Source of the DNA: Segetibacter sp.
Lineage (GTDB): Bacteria > Bacteroidota > Bacteroidia > Chitinophagales > Chitinophagaceae
Length of the DNA stretch: 64,000 nt
Direction of reading: 5' to 3'
NCBI GenBank assembly: GCA_021154405.1
Contig: JAJKIP010000030.1
Location: forward strand, 1-64,000
Under the pieces are notes generated by a model. That model made no database searches and was not told the DNA's origin. It worked only from the letters and a program-made list of their open reading frames with translations. How positions within the stretch are numbered: position 1 is the first letter of the stretch; every line of letters starts with the position of its first letter. A program made the translations under genes and the position numbers. Of the stretch, positions 36,197-45,259 are shown in pieces.

Positions 36197-37482
36197 AAAT
36201 GCCCAACCTCCTCACCATGGTTCCTACTTAACAGGAAAGGAATAAAAAAACCAAACAATAAAGCGCCAAGGCTTCTGTCAAAATAATTCTCCGTTAGCAT
36301 GGCGATCAAAAAAGTAGTTAGGATCAGAAATCCCAATTCATCTCTTCCTTTAATCACCCTGATCATTGGAAGGATAGCCCAACCCACCAGGAACAGGAAT
36401 AGTCCAATAATGCCCGTACTCATTAAAATATCGAGATAATTATTGTGTACATTTTTACCGGTGGATATTGCAAACATGAATTTCTTTTCCTCATAAACTT
36501 TAAATAGCTCATCTTTTTTATCGCCTATTCCAACACCCATTACAGGATTTTTTTTAAAAACTTTCCAGCCACAGGGCCATGCAGCCAGCCTGAAATTGGC
36601 ACCATTCCATAGATCCGGGGTTAAATTCCCTGCGTAGTGGCTTTCTTTGGCCTGGCTTTCATAATTGAATTGTGTAAAAGCCAGTTCTTTAAAGCGATTG
36701 ATGGTTTTGGGAAAGAAAACAAAGACAGCCCCCGCCATTATTACAATCGCTACCAGTAATCCAATCCCTGCAATGTATTTCCTCCTTTTAATAATAATAT
36801 AGAGAGAAAAAAGAAAAATGGTCAGGTAAAGGATCAGCATCATGTTGCGACTGGCTAACAGATAACTTATCACAAACAAAAATCCTATACCAATAATCAG
36901 TAAGATCCGCTTCCAGCCAGATAATTGGTAATTCAATAAATAATATACAAAACTATAAACAGATATGTTTACAATTACTGAAGTATAGATTGATTGCTGC
37001 CGGATAAAGTAGGTAAGCGCATCATTGTATAGCCAGACAGAATTATTCTCCTGTTTAAACCGGTAATAAGCATATCCCAGGGTGGCCATGCAGGCTATAC
37101 TCACTATTATTCCTGCTCCCAAAAGAATAATATCCCTCTGTTTTTTAGAAAGACTGATCAGCCCGATAGTAAAAGGAAAAATCAGAAGAGGAATACGCCT
37201 TAAAAGAAATTGTGTTCCTGCCGTTTTATTATCTGAATCAAGAAAACTGAATAGCAATACAATCACAAAGGCAAACATGAATCGCAGGTACTTGCGTTCT
37301 CTGAACAATTGAACCTTTTCCTGGTAAGTGTTATAAAAGATCGCTGCAGTTCCCACTGCGCACATGCCAGCTGTATAAGAACTGGCCAAACGGTTAAGGA
37401 ATAGTGAAACGAAAAACAGGTAAAAGGAAAGGAACAGAATTGTTTCCTTTTTAGAGCTCAATAGCTGGTTGGTACTTGTCAC
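36193..37482 (-). CDS. O-antigen ligase/polymerase (WaaL/Wzy type)
   Basis: A 429-residue integral membrane protein with about ten to twelve hydrophobic segments. Seen: LLASRNMMLILYL and, in a large periplasmic loop, GKNVHNNYLDILMSTGIIG, the His-containing motif of the O-antigen ligase family. It joins lipid-linked glycan to lipid A core, or polymerises units. It starts at GTG (37482), 10 bases after the fabG stop, so fabG and this gene may be cotranscribed. It faces the ABC exporter across a 4-base overlap. Confidence 0.85.
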   Translation of the reverse strand: MTSTNQLLSSKKETILFLSFYLFFVSLFLNRLASSYTAGMCAVGTAAIFYNTYQEKVQLFRERKYLRFMFAFVIVLLFSFLDSDNKTAGTQFLLRRIPLLIFPFTIGLISLSKKQRDIILLGAGIIVSIACMATLGYAYYRFKQENNSVWLYNDALTYFIRQQSIYTSVIVNISVYSFVYYLLNYQLSGWKRILLIIGIGFLFVISYLLASRNMMLILYLTIFLFSLYIIIKRRKYIAGIGLLVAIVIMAGAVFVFFPKTINRFKELAFTQFNYESQAKESHYAGNLTPDLWNGANFRLAAWPCGWKVFKKNPVMGVGIGDKKDELFKVYEEKKFMFAISTGKNVHNNYLDILMSTGIIGLFLFLVGWAILPMIRVIKGRDELGFLILTTFLIAMLTENYFDRSLGALLFGFFIPFLLSRNHGEEVGHF

Positions 37483-37492
37483 AATAAATTGT

Positions 37493-38248
37493 CTAAATAT
37501 TCAATCCCCCACAAACACTGATCGTCTGTCCTGTAATATAGGACCCCATATCAGAAGCAAGAAAGAGTGCTACATTGGCAATATCTTCTGTACTCGCAAA
37601 TCGGCCTAGCGGAATACCTGCCTTATATTTATCAGCAGCTTCACCATCTTTCAGGTAAGAAGTCATATCTGTTTCTACAAAACCTGGAGCAATTGCATTA
37701 CAACGGATATTCCGGCTGCCCAATTCCTTTGCTACACTCTTGGTAAAACCAATGATGCCGGATTTGGATGCAGCATAGCTGCTTTGACCTGCATTGCCCA
37801 TTTCACCAATGATTGAGCTCATATTGATGATAGCGCCTGATTTCGCTTTCATCATTGGACGTATCACCTGCTTGGTCATATAAAATACACTGTTCAGGTT
37901 TACCTTGATCACCTCATCCCATTGATCAGGCGTCAATCGCAATAGCAGGTTGTCTTTTGAAATGCCTGCATTATTTACACAGATATCCACGGTACCGAAT
38001 TCTTTTAATACATCATTCACAAAGGTCTCACATTGGGCAAATTCGCCGGCATTACTTTTATATGCTTTTGCCTTTACGCCCATTCCATTCAGTTTTGTTT
38101 CCAGGGCGGATGCTTTTTCAGCGCTTCCGTCACTCACATAGCTAAAAGCCACATTGGCTCCATGTTCTGCAAATTTCAATGCAATACCTTCTCCAATTCC
38201 ACGGGCTGCACCTGTAACAATAGCTGATTTGCCTGCTAATAATTTCAT
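37493..38248 (-). CDS. fabG: 3-oxoacyl-ACP reductase
   Basis: Classical short-chain dehydrogenase of 251 residues that reduces the 3-oxoacyl-ACP of the fatty-acid elongation cycle with NADPH. Seen: VTGAARGIGEGIALKFAE, NNAGISKDNLLL, INMSSIIGEMGNAGQSSYAASK (the Ser-Tyr-Lys triad) and PGFVETDMT. The acpP or fabF genes usually next to it are absent, so a close SDR role cannot be excluded. It lies between the GH3-type enzyme and the O-antigen ligase. Confidence 0.88.
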   Translation of the reverse strand: MKLLAGKSAIVTGAARGIGEGIALKFAEHGANVAFSYVSDGSAEKASALETKLNGMGVKAKAYKSNAGEFAQCETFVNDVLKEFGTVDICVNNAGISKDNLLLRLTPDQWDEVIKVNLNSVFYMTKQVIRPMMKAKSGAIINMSSIIGEMGNAGQSSYAASKSGIIGFTKSVAKELGSRNIRCNAIAPGFVETDMTSYLKDGEAADKYKAGIPLGRFASTEDIANVALFLASDMGSYITGQTISVCGGLNI

Positions 38249-38268
38249 GATTTGGTTTGATAGTTATA

Positions 38269-39777
38269 TTAAGTGGTGAATGTAAGAATTTCTTCCACAT
38301 ATTTCCGTTCATTGCTTAACCGGGGCACCTTATGTTGCCCACCCAGTTTCCCCTTGCTGTGTAACCACTGATTGAATGTTCCTTTTCTTAGGGAATGAAC
38401 AACCGGTTTCCGTAAAGCAATATCCTTGTGGCGTTTGGCTTCATAATCACTATTGATACTTTTAAGTGATATATCCATTTCATTGATAAAGGAATCCAGG
38501 TTAGCGGGTTCCTGTTCAAATTCAATGAGCCATTCATGGGCGCCATTGGCATTATCAGAAAAATAAATGGGAGCTGCTGTGTAATCATTTACGATCGCGC
38601 CAGTTTTATGGGCGGCCATGGCAATAGCCTTATCTGCGTTATCAACGATCACTTCCTCGCCAAATGCATTCATAAAATGTTTAACTCTGCCCGAAACCTT
38701 TATCCGAAATGGCTTTAAAGAGGTGAATTGAATGGTATCACCTACCAGGTATCGCCATAATCCTCCGTTAGTACTTATTACGGGAGCATAGTTTTTACCT
38801 AATTCCACATCCTGCAGACTGATGGTTGTGGGCTGATTTTTTCCATATTCACTCACTGGCATAAACTCCATAAAAATGCCATGGTCAGTAAACAGCAGCA
38901 TGCCATCATCACCCGGTCGTTCCTGGGCAGCAAAGAAACCCTCACTGGCATTATACATTTCAAGGTAGTGAATGTCTTTCCCGATCAGTTTGCTAAACTG
39001 TTCTTTATACGGCGTGAAGGAAACTCCGCCATGCATATACAATTCAAGGGAAGGCCATACTTCCTTCATTGTTTTCTTCCCCGTTAATTCAAGTATACGT
39101 TTGAATAATACCAGTGTCCAGGTTGGCACGCCTGATATGGAAGTAACATTCTCATTAATGGTACTGGCCGCCAGTTTTTCAATCTTATTCTCCCATTCAT
39201 CCATAAGCGCAATGCTGAGATCGGGTGTTCGCAGCCAGTGACCCCAGAATGGAGTGTTCTGCAACAAAACGGCACTAAGATCCCCGTATTGGGCTTCTGT
39301 ATTCATCGGGTTGATATTATGACTTCCACCGATCACCAGTCCCTTACCTGTCAGCAGTGCAGAATCCGAATTAAACTGGTAATACATGGTGAGTACATCT
39401 TTAGCGGCTTTAAAATGACAATCTTCCAGGCTTTCTTCACTGATGGGAATGAATTTACTTTTCTCGCTGGTGGTACCGCTGCTTTTGGCAAACCAGAATA
39501 CAGGGGTATTCCAGATAACATTCTGTTCGCCTTTCATGGTGCGCTCGATATAAGGCTTCAGGTCATCATATTCGTGTATCGGGACCGCCTGTTTAAAGGA
39601 ACGAACATTGAATAATTCGTGGAAATGGTATTTGCGGCCAAACTCGGTGTACTGGGAAGAGGTTACAAGATCCTGTAATACCTCCCGCTGGGCATCCAGG
39701 GGGTTGTTTTTCCAGGCTTCAATGCGCCAAAGACGCATCCGGGCAAGGGATGATATGGCTGGGCTTAACAGGCTCAT
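38269..39777 (-). CDS. GH3-family acyl-adenylating enzyme
   Basis: A 502-residue protein of the GH3 (auxin-responsive) superfamily, ANL-type enzymes that activate a carboxylate as an adenylate and often join it to an amino acid. Seen: FAKSSGTTSEKSKFIPIS (the phosphate-binding motif), YMHGGVSFTPY, EMYNASEGFFA and YLVGDTIQF. Bacterial members are common in Bacteroidota but mostly uncharacterised. ATG 39777 was taken; an in-frame TTG is at 39789. It lies between fabG and lptB, so an acyl substrate is plausible. The true substrate is unknown. Confidence 0.85.
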   Translation of the reverse strand: MSLLSPAISSLARMRLWRIEAWKNNPLDAQREVLQDLVTSSQYTEFGRKYHFHELFNVRSFKQAVPIHEYDDLKPYIERTMKGEQNVIWNTPVFWFAKSSGTTSEKSKFIPISEESLEDCHFKAAKDVLTMYYQFNSDSALLTGKGLVIGGSHNINPMNTEAQYGDLSAVLLQNTPFWGHWLRTPDLSIALMDEWENKIEKLAASTINENVTSISGVPTWTLVLFKRILELTGKKTMKEVWPSLELYMHGGVSFTPYKEQFSKLIGKDIHYLEMYNASEGFFAAQERPGDDGMLLFTDHGIFMEFMPVSEYGKNQPTTISLQDVELGKNYAPVISTNGGLWRYLVGDTIQFTSLKPFRIKVSGRVKHFMNAFGEEVIVDNADKAIAMAAHKTGAIVNDYTAAPIYFSDNANGAHEWLIEFEQEPANLDSFINEMDISLKSINSDYEAKRHKDIALRKPVVHSLRKGTFNQWLHSKGKLGGQHKVPRLSNERKYVEEILTFTT

Positions 39778-39822
39778 TGGAAGCGGCAAAATAAGGGATA
39801 TTCGTGACTTTAAGGGTGCGCC

Positions 39823-40611
39823 TTAAATACTGCTGTCCGCCTCACCCCTGGCCTTAAGTGCTTCCTCATGGATCCAGTCCTTGCGTTTAAGTTCAAAGTT
39901 TCTGCCCAGGTAAAGCTTACGTACCTGTTCATCGGCAGCCAGCTCTTCAGCTGTGCCATGTTTGAAGATTTTGCCCTCTATGAGAAGGTAGGCCCTGTCG
40001 CAGATCGAGAGAGTTTCAGTTACGTTATGGTCTGTAATGAGAATTCCGATATTCTTATATTTAAGCCGGGCTACTATAGTCTGTATATCTTCTACGGCTA
40101 TTGGGTCGATACCTGCAAAAGGTTCATCCAGCAGAATGAATTTAGGATCCACCGCCAGGGCCCTTGCTATCTCTGTTCTTCTTCTCTCACCACCACTTAA
40201 TACATCACCATTGCTTTTACGTACATGATGAAGTCGGAATTCATCCAGCAGGGATTCCATTTTTTCCCGTTGCTGCTGCTTTGAAAGGGAAGTCATTTCG
40301 AGGACTGCCAGCAGGTTGTCTTCTACGCTTAGCTTGCGAAATACGGAAGCCTCCTGAGGTAGATATCCTATACCCATTTTAGCCCGCTTATACATCGGTA
40401 AAGGAGTAATATTCTCATCATTCAGGAATACTTCCCCTTCATCAGGCCGCACAAGCCCTACCACCTGGTAAAAGGATGTTGTTTTGCCCGCTCCGTTTGG
40501 TCCCAGCAAACCCACAATTTCACCCTGTTTCACCTCAAATGAAACATGGTTCACAACGGTTCGTGAACCATATCGTTTGACCAGGTCTTTGGCGTAAATA
40601 TTAACGGACAT
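39823..40611 (-). CDS. lptB: LPS export ABC ATP-binding protein LptB
   Basis: A 262-residue ABC ATPase that powers LPS extraction from the inner membrane with LptFG. Seen: Walker [13 protein letters not shown], signature [16 protein letters not shown], Walker [14 protein letters not shown] and the LptB-type [22 protein letters not shown] 40611 was chosen over the open frame to 40662 because a TACTTTTG box lies 7 bases before it and the residues match the family start ([13 protein letters not shown]). The C-terminal tail is basic. LptF/G are not in the window. Confidence 0.94.
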   Translation of the reverse strand: MSVNIYAKDLVKRYGSRTVVNHVSFEVKQGEIVGLLGPNGAGKTTSFYQVVGLVRPDEGEVFLNDENITPLPMYKRAKMGIGYLPQEASVFRKLSVEDNLLAVLEMTSLSKQQQREKMESLLDEFRLHHVRKSNGDVLSGGERRRTEIARALAVDPKFILLDEPFAGIDPIAVEDIQTIVARLKYKNIGILITDHNVTETLSICDRAYLLIEGKIFKHGTAEELAADEQVRKLYLGRNFELKRKDWIHEEALKARGEADSSI

Positions 40612-40618
40612 AGACCCG

Positions 40619-40626
40619 CAAAAGTA
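40619..40626 (-). promoter_or_regulatory. Bacteroidota -7 element (TACTTTTG) for lptB
   Basis: The minus strand reads TACTTTTG, a TAnnTTTG match, 7 bases before ATG 40611. It supports the short lptB start. Confidence 0.5.
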
Positions 40627-40672
40627 AGGCATAGGCAGCAATACATGAGCCTGGAAAATCATTTAACAGCAC

Positions 40673-40703
40673 TTTGAGCAATGGCGTTGCATCGTTAGCT
40701 TTG
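40673..40703 (+). promoter_or_regulatory. Full Bacteroidota promoter (TTTG-N19-TAGCTTTG) for metF
   Basis: TTTG at 40673-40676, a spacer of 19, and TAGCTTTG at 40696-40703, 7 bases before the ATG at 40711. It has both -33 and -7 elements at canonical spacing and is the clearest promoter in the window. Confidence 0.75.
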
Positions 40704-40710
40704 CAGCCTT

Positions 40711-41661
40711 ATGAAGATCATTGATCATATCAAACAGGCAAAAGGTACCTTGGTATCCTTTGAAGTATTACCCCCATTGAAAGGAAAAGGAATTGACGCG
40801 CTGTATAAGCACCTTGATCCCTTAATGGAGTTCAACCCTTCTTTCATAAACGTTACCTATCACAGAAGTGAGCACGTCTTCAAGAAAAGGGCAGATGGCT
40901 CATTTGAAAAGGTAGTCATACGAAAGAGACCTGGAACGGAAAGTATCTGTGCAGCGATTATGAACAAATACAATGTTGATACAGTTCCTCACCTCATTTG
41001 TGGCGGGTTCAGCGTCAATGAAACCGAAGACGCGTTATTGAACCTGCAATACCTGGGCATCGATAATGTGCTGGTTCTTCGGGGTGATGCGGCTAAAAAT
41101 GAAACGGCATTTGAACCAGAACCGGATGGCCATAAATATGCTATCGACCTGCTTAAACAGGTTGTCAATCTCAATTCTGGTATCTATCTGGAAGAAGATT
41201 TGAAAGCCACCAATAAAACAACATTCTGTATAGGTGTGGCTGGTTATCCTGAAAAACATTTTGAAGCCCCCAATATGCAAACTGATCTGCGCTATTTGAA
41301 AGCAAAAGTAGATAGTGGCGCTGATTATATAGTTACTCAGATGTTTTTTGACAATGAAAAGTATTATGCATATGTCAAGGCCTGTCGTGATTTTGGTATC
41401 AATGTTCCCATCATTCCAGGATTAAAACCTATTTATACCAAAAAGCAATTAACTGTATTGCCAAAAACCTTCTCTATTGATCTGCCAACAGATCTCTCCA
41501 ATGAGATACTGAAATGCAAAAATGATGAGGAAGTTGAGCAGGTGGGTATTGAATGGTTGTTGCACCAGTCGAAGGACCTGAAGAAAAATGGCGTGCCGGT
41601 TCTCCATTATTATACATTGGGAAAACCGCACATCGTAGCCAGCGTGGTGAAAAACCTGTAA
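40711..41661 (+). CDS. metF: Methylenetetrahydrofolate reductase
   Basis: Flavoprotein of 316 residues that reduces 5,10-methylene-THF to 5-methyl-THF for methionine synthesis. Seen: SFEVLPPLKGKG with the catalytic Glu, NVTYHRSEH, PHLICGG, DNVLVLRGD, GVAGYPEKHFEAP and YIVTQMFFDNEKYY. Length is slightly above the roughly 295-residue bacterial norm. A canonical promoter precedes it. It is convergent with the parvulin gene, with a single base between the stops. Confidence 0.95.
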   Translation: MKIIDHIKQAKGTLVSFEVLPPLKGKGIDALYKHLDPLMEFNPSFINVTYHRSEHVFKKRADGSFEKVVIRKRPGTESICAAIMNKYNVDTVPHLICGGFSVNETEDALLNLQYLGIDNVLVLRGDAAKNETAFEPEPDGHKYAIDLLKQVVNLNSGIYLEEDLKATNKTTFCIGVAGYPEKHFEAPNMQTDLRYLKAKVDSGADYIVTQMFFDNEKYYAYVKACRDFGINVPIIPGLKPIYTKKQLTVLPKTFSIDLPTDLSNEILKCKNDEEVEQVGIEWLLHQSKDLKKNGVPVLHYYTLGKPHIVASVVKNL

Positions 41662-41662
41662 C

Positions 41663-43591
41663 TTATTTTGCTATCTGGTTCAGCACTTTCTGGTCAACAG
41701 TTACCGGATATTTCTTTCTTAATTCTTTGATCCACTCTTCTTCAAGGATGGTCTGATAATCATTCATCACCAAACCCTTGGCATCATTGAAGCTGCGCTG
41801 TTCAGCCTGTGGATACACCTTCATGATATAGGAAAATGAGGCGGTATTATCTGCGGAATTGACAGTTACCGGAGTGATATCTCCTGATTTAGGACCATTC
41901 TTTCCGACACCAGGTAACTGAGACCATTCGTATCTTCCGGAATCAGCCAGCACTTTTTCACCCATTGCCTCTGACAGTTTCTTCCAGCCACCTGGGTTCT
42001 TTTTGATCTGGTCAGATAAAGATTTGGCGATGTTTTCATCAGAGCAGAAAAAGATAACGGCTTCTGAACTTGGCTTCCAGGTGTAGTTACGCGCATTCTT
42101 TTCATACAGTGCAACGAGTGCAAGTGAATCTGCCTGTGCCTTGTTCCACACCTCCTGTTGCATGATCTCAAAAAAGAGATTACCATCCCTGAATTCATTC
42201 ATCTGGTTGCGGAATTCTTCATTGTAATCTTCCAGATGATCATGGTAGTATTGATACATCGTACTCTTGACAAACTCATCCATCAGGCCAGGGTAAGGTT
42301 TAAGTCCATTCCTGTCTGACCGATACCGGTTCATTTGCGCATAGTTGATCCAGTCAGATACTTTAAATACAGAATCTTTTAGTTTAAACAGTGGTGATTC
42401 CTGTTTCATGCTTCTTCCTGCACCTGCGGGTTTCAGATCAAGCAGGCTATCGGTTAATGCCCAAAGTGCAGCATCTGAATATGCATATTTTTGAAAACCA
42501 TTACGTTTTACATTTTCATAAATGAAATCCCTTGCAGTTTTCCAGCGATCATCCAGTAACACTCGCTGCTTAAGATTTTCAAGGTTGGTCTTGTTATTTG
42601 GATCAGTGACCACCGGGGTTATCCCGATCTTTCTAATAATGTGATAACCGTTCGAACTTAGATATGGTTTGTTAAGGGTATTGTCCTTCATTGACCATAT
42701 CAGCTTTTCAAATGCAGGCTCAAATTGTCCCACTGAGATGTCAGGAACATTCCCACCTGCAGCAGCGCTTACTACATCATTGCTGTAGCTGGTTGCCAGT
42801 GTTGCAATATTATCACCTGCTGCAAGGCGCTGATAGATTGAATCGGCAAGCCTGGCCTGACTTCTTTTAATAACCTCATTCGCATTAGGCGGTATTGCAA
42901 TGAGTATCTGCTGGATCTTTGCTTTTCCTAATGCTTTACGTTCACCAAGGTTCTTGAAAATATGGAAGCCAGCTTTTGAATGGTAAGGTTTGGAATATTT
43001 GCCAACAGGGGTATTGTAAATAATACTTTCAAATTCGTAAGGAAGTGTAAATACGGTGATGTAATTGATGTCACCCTTGTTCTCATGGACGGAAGGATCA
43101 TTGGAAAACTCCTGGGCTACAGCCTGGAAATCTTCCCCTTTCGCCAGTCGTTTTTCTACCTCATTCAATTTACGACGGGCAAGAGCTGTATCCGTTCCTG
43201 GTTCTTCTGCTATGAATATGTGTGCTACATGAATGTCTTTCAGACTACGCTGGAACGCTTCTTTTGCCAGGCGCTCATTCGCCCTGGGATCACTCATATA
43301 ATTTTCAACGATCTGGCTTCTGAGATTATCCACCTCAGCCTTTATCTGGGGAAGCGTATCATAACCTTTATCGTAAGCCTGCCTGATCTTAAGTCTTGAG
43401 TTAATATATAAGTCCAGGTATTCCCGGATAGCCGATCCGCGATTGGCAGCAGGTTGCTGGTTATTCTTGTTGAAAGCCCGAAGAAATTCGCTTGCATCCG
43501 TCTTGTATTTCCCATAAGTAAACAGCGTCTGGGAAGAAGCGGAAAGGGTTAAAAAGCAGATAATGATGGCAACCAGCCCATTTTTTTTCAT
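41663..43591 (-). CDS. Periplasmic peptidyl-prolyl isomerase with two parvulin domains
   Basis: A 642-residue secreted protein: signal peptide ending SASSQ (about 21), an N-terminal helical part, then two parvulin domains, about 118-220 (HVAHIFIAEEP, FSNDPSVHENKGDINYI, AGFHIFKN) and 224-325 (KIQQILIAIPP, YSNDVVSAAAGGNVPDI, NGYHIIRK), then a long helical and unknown C-terminal part. Both domains keep a His near the end of the fold. It likely aids folding or insertion of outer-membrane or surface proteins. It complements the SurA-like gene at 1773. Confidence 0.85.
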   Translation of the reverse strand: MKKNGLVAIIICFLTLSASSQTLFTYGKYKTDASEFLRAFNKNNQQPAANRGSAIREYLDLYINSRLKIRQAYDKGYDTLPQIKAEVDNLRSQIVENYMSDPRANERLAKEAFQRSLKDIHVAHIFIAEEPGTDTALARRKLNEVEKRLAKGEDFQAVAQEFSNDPSVHENKGDINYITVFTLPYEFESIIYNTPVGKYSKPYHSKAGFHIFKNLGERKALGKAKIQQILIAIPPNANEVIKRSQARLADSIYQRLAAGDNIATLATSYSNDVVSAAAGGNVPDISVGQFEPAFEKLIWSMKDNTLNKPYLSSNGYHIIRKIGITPVVTDPNNKTNLENLKQRVLLDDRWKTARDFIYENVKRNGFQKYAYSDAALWALTDSLLDLKPAGAGRSMKQESPLFKLKDSVFKVSDWINYAQMNRYRSDRNGLKPYPGLMDEFVKSTMYQYYHDHLEDYNEEFRNQMNEFRDGNLFFEIMQQEVWNKAQADSLALVALYEKNARNYTWKPSSEAVIFFCSDENIAKSLSDQIKKNPGGWKKLSEAMGEKVLADSGRYEWSQLPGVGKNGPKSGDITPVTVNSADNTASFSYIMKVYPQAEQRSFNDAKGLVMNDYQTILEEEWIKELRKKYPVTVDQKVLNQIAK

Positions 43592-43695
43592 AGTCTGAAT
43601 TTTGGTGGTTATATAACGATCTTAAAAGCAGTTTATTACAAAATTATAAAACAGGCAAAATTTGAAGAACCACTGGTACTACAGCAGCTACTCCA

Positions 43696-45156
43696 TTAAT
43701 TAATTGACCCACCCTTACGCTTGATCTCCATAATTTCGTCCGTTTGCTCCCAGCTCAGTTTTTTGGCAACGATCCGTTTATCCTTATCCAGCAAATAAAC
43801 GGTAGGAAAGGTCTGCACATCATAAAGCTGGGAATACCCCGGAATATTGGCGTCAATACGGGTCTTTTCCTCCGCTTTGGAATAGTACACATTAGTCCAG
43901 TCTTCGAGGTGTTTGGTACGAATAAAATCCAGCCAGTCCTGTTTGTTTCCCTCAGTTTCTTTGGCCACAGCATATATTTTCACGCCATTTGCTTTCCATT
44001 TGGCACGATATATTGAATCTATTTTTGGCAGCGTCTCTTTACAGTGGCCGCAGGTGGGATCCCAAAAACATACTACGGTAAAAGGTGCCGTTTCACCGTA
44101 AAGTGATTTTGACAATCCTGCAGTATCTGGCAGGGTAATATTTTCCGCCGGATTACCCATGATATTTGCCATTAGACTATAAGCCCTGTCTGTGATCAGC
44201 TTTTTTCCCCCGGGTGTAAGCCAGTCGTAGTCTTTTTGCGAAAAATATTTTTCATACAGGTGAACGAATACCTTATCCTCCCACATGTATTTCATATTGA
44301 GATAGCGTGTCACAAATTTTACCAGAAGGAATCGGAACAATTCCTTGCTACCACTGGCATAGCCCAGCATCCAGTCAATTTCCCTGTTTACCGAGTCAGC
44401 ACCGGGATATACGAGTGTGTTAAAATATTTATCCAGCCTTTCTTCAAATAAGGATGAAGGTGTACGTGATATCCGGTCGTCCCAGAAATTAATACCATCC
44501 CAATAATGGTCCTTGAAGAATCGATAGGCATACGTAGAATCATATTTGCCATTGGGATGTTTTTCGGCTGGGGGGATCTGTGGTTCTTCCATCAGATGAA
44601 GAAGTACACTCAGTATATTATCTGGATTTTTGGAAATAATATTCCTTCTGTATTCGCCTACTTCTTTATTGACCTGCTGCAGGCGTTGCGTCCAAAAAGC
44701 CGAATCTATTGATGTCCTTGCCGCCTGAAGACCCTTATGAGCTGAATCTATCGATTGGCCCTTTGTATTCATATATCGCTGGTAAGCATCAAACAGCTGG
44801 TTATCGGGAGAATTGATAAATTTCTTTCCTGTAGCCAGATTAGCTGTATCTGCGATCACGGAAAAATGCTGCTGCTTATCTACCAGGATCTCAAAGAATT
44901 TGCTCCGGGAAGGGAAAACGATCAGGTATATTCCTCCACCAAGGGGTTCTTTACCCTTAAAGACACCTTCACTTTTATCATTGACTTTTACAGAATCAAC
45001 TACCGGGTATTGCTTGCCGGAATAATAGCCCAGGAAGATATATTCATTTTTAAAAGGCTTCAGGGTAACCTTTATTTCATAACCAGTTTGCGCAAAGAGA
45101 CTTGCAGCTATAAATACGGTGGGGAAAAAAAGCAGGATTTTCCTGGGAATCGGCAT
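43696..45156 (-). CDS. Secreted thioredoxin-fold protein with CGHC (redoxin)
   Basis: A 486-residue secreted protein: signal peptide ending SLFAQ (about 22), an N-terminal beta-rich DUF4369-type part (about 25-130), a helical middle (about 130-330), and a thioredoxin-like domain (about 335-480) with the active-site CFWDPTCGHCKE and cis-Pro TFPTVYLLD. This is a Bacteroidota TlpA/ResA-like layout. It would keep cysteines reduced in the periplasm. A TAACTTTA sequence, close to the promoter box, lies just upstream. Confidence 0.85.
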   Translation of the reverse strand: MPIPRKILLFFPTVFIAASLFAQTGYEIKVTLKPFKNEYIFLGYYSGKQYPVVDSVKVNDKSEGVFKGKEPLGGGIYLIVFPSRSKFFEILVDKQQHFSVIADTANLATGKKFINSPDNQLFDAYQRYMNTKGQSIDSAHKGLQAARTSIDSAFWTQRLQQVNKEVGEYRRNIISKNPDNILSVLLHLMEEPQIPPAEKHPNGKYDSTYAYRFFKDHYWDGINFWDDRISRTPSSLFEERLDKYFNTLVYPGADSVNREIDWMLGYASGSKELFRFLLVKFVTRYLNMKYMWEDKVFVHLYEKYFSQKDYDWLTPGGKKLITDRAYSLMANIMGNPAENITLPDTAGLSKSLYGETAPFTVVCFWDPTCGHCKETLPKIDSIYRAKWKANGVKIYAVAKETEGNKQDWLDFIRTKHLEDWTNVYYSKAEEKTRIDANIPGYSQLYDVQTFPTVYLLDKDKRIVAKKLSWEQTDEIMEIKRKGGSIN

Positions 45157-45247
45157 AATCGGTAAAGTTATCTAAAAACCCTTTTTCGGTTGTTAAAAAG
45201 ATGCAAAACAGGCGTTAATGGTTGGCAGGGTGCAAGCCCCAAAAGCC

Positions 45248-45255
45248 TAGCTTTG
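45248..45255 (+). promoter_or_regulatory. Bacteroidota -7 element (TAGCTTTG) for rlmD
   Basis: TAGCTTTG lies 4 bases before the GTG at 45260. A TTG at 45222-45224 is a weak candidate -33 element with a 23-base gap. Confidence 0.5.
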
Positions 45256-45259
45256 CGCC

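Noticed and set aside
15760-37482. Genomic island with integrase or IS borders
   Set aside because: No transposase, integrase, att site or tRNA end was seen; the locus appears accessory by content only.
39238-39615. 125-codon antisense open frame inside the GH3-type gene
   Set aside because: Mirror frame of a confident gene without any recognised motif.
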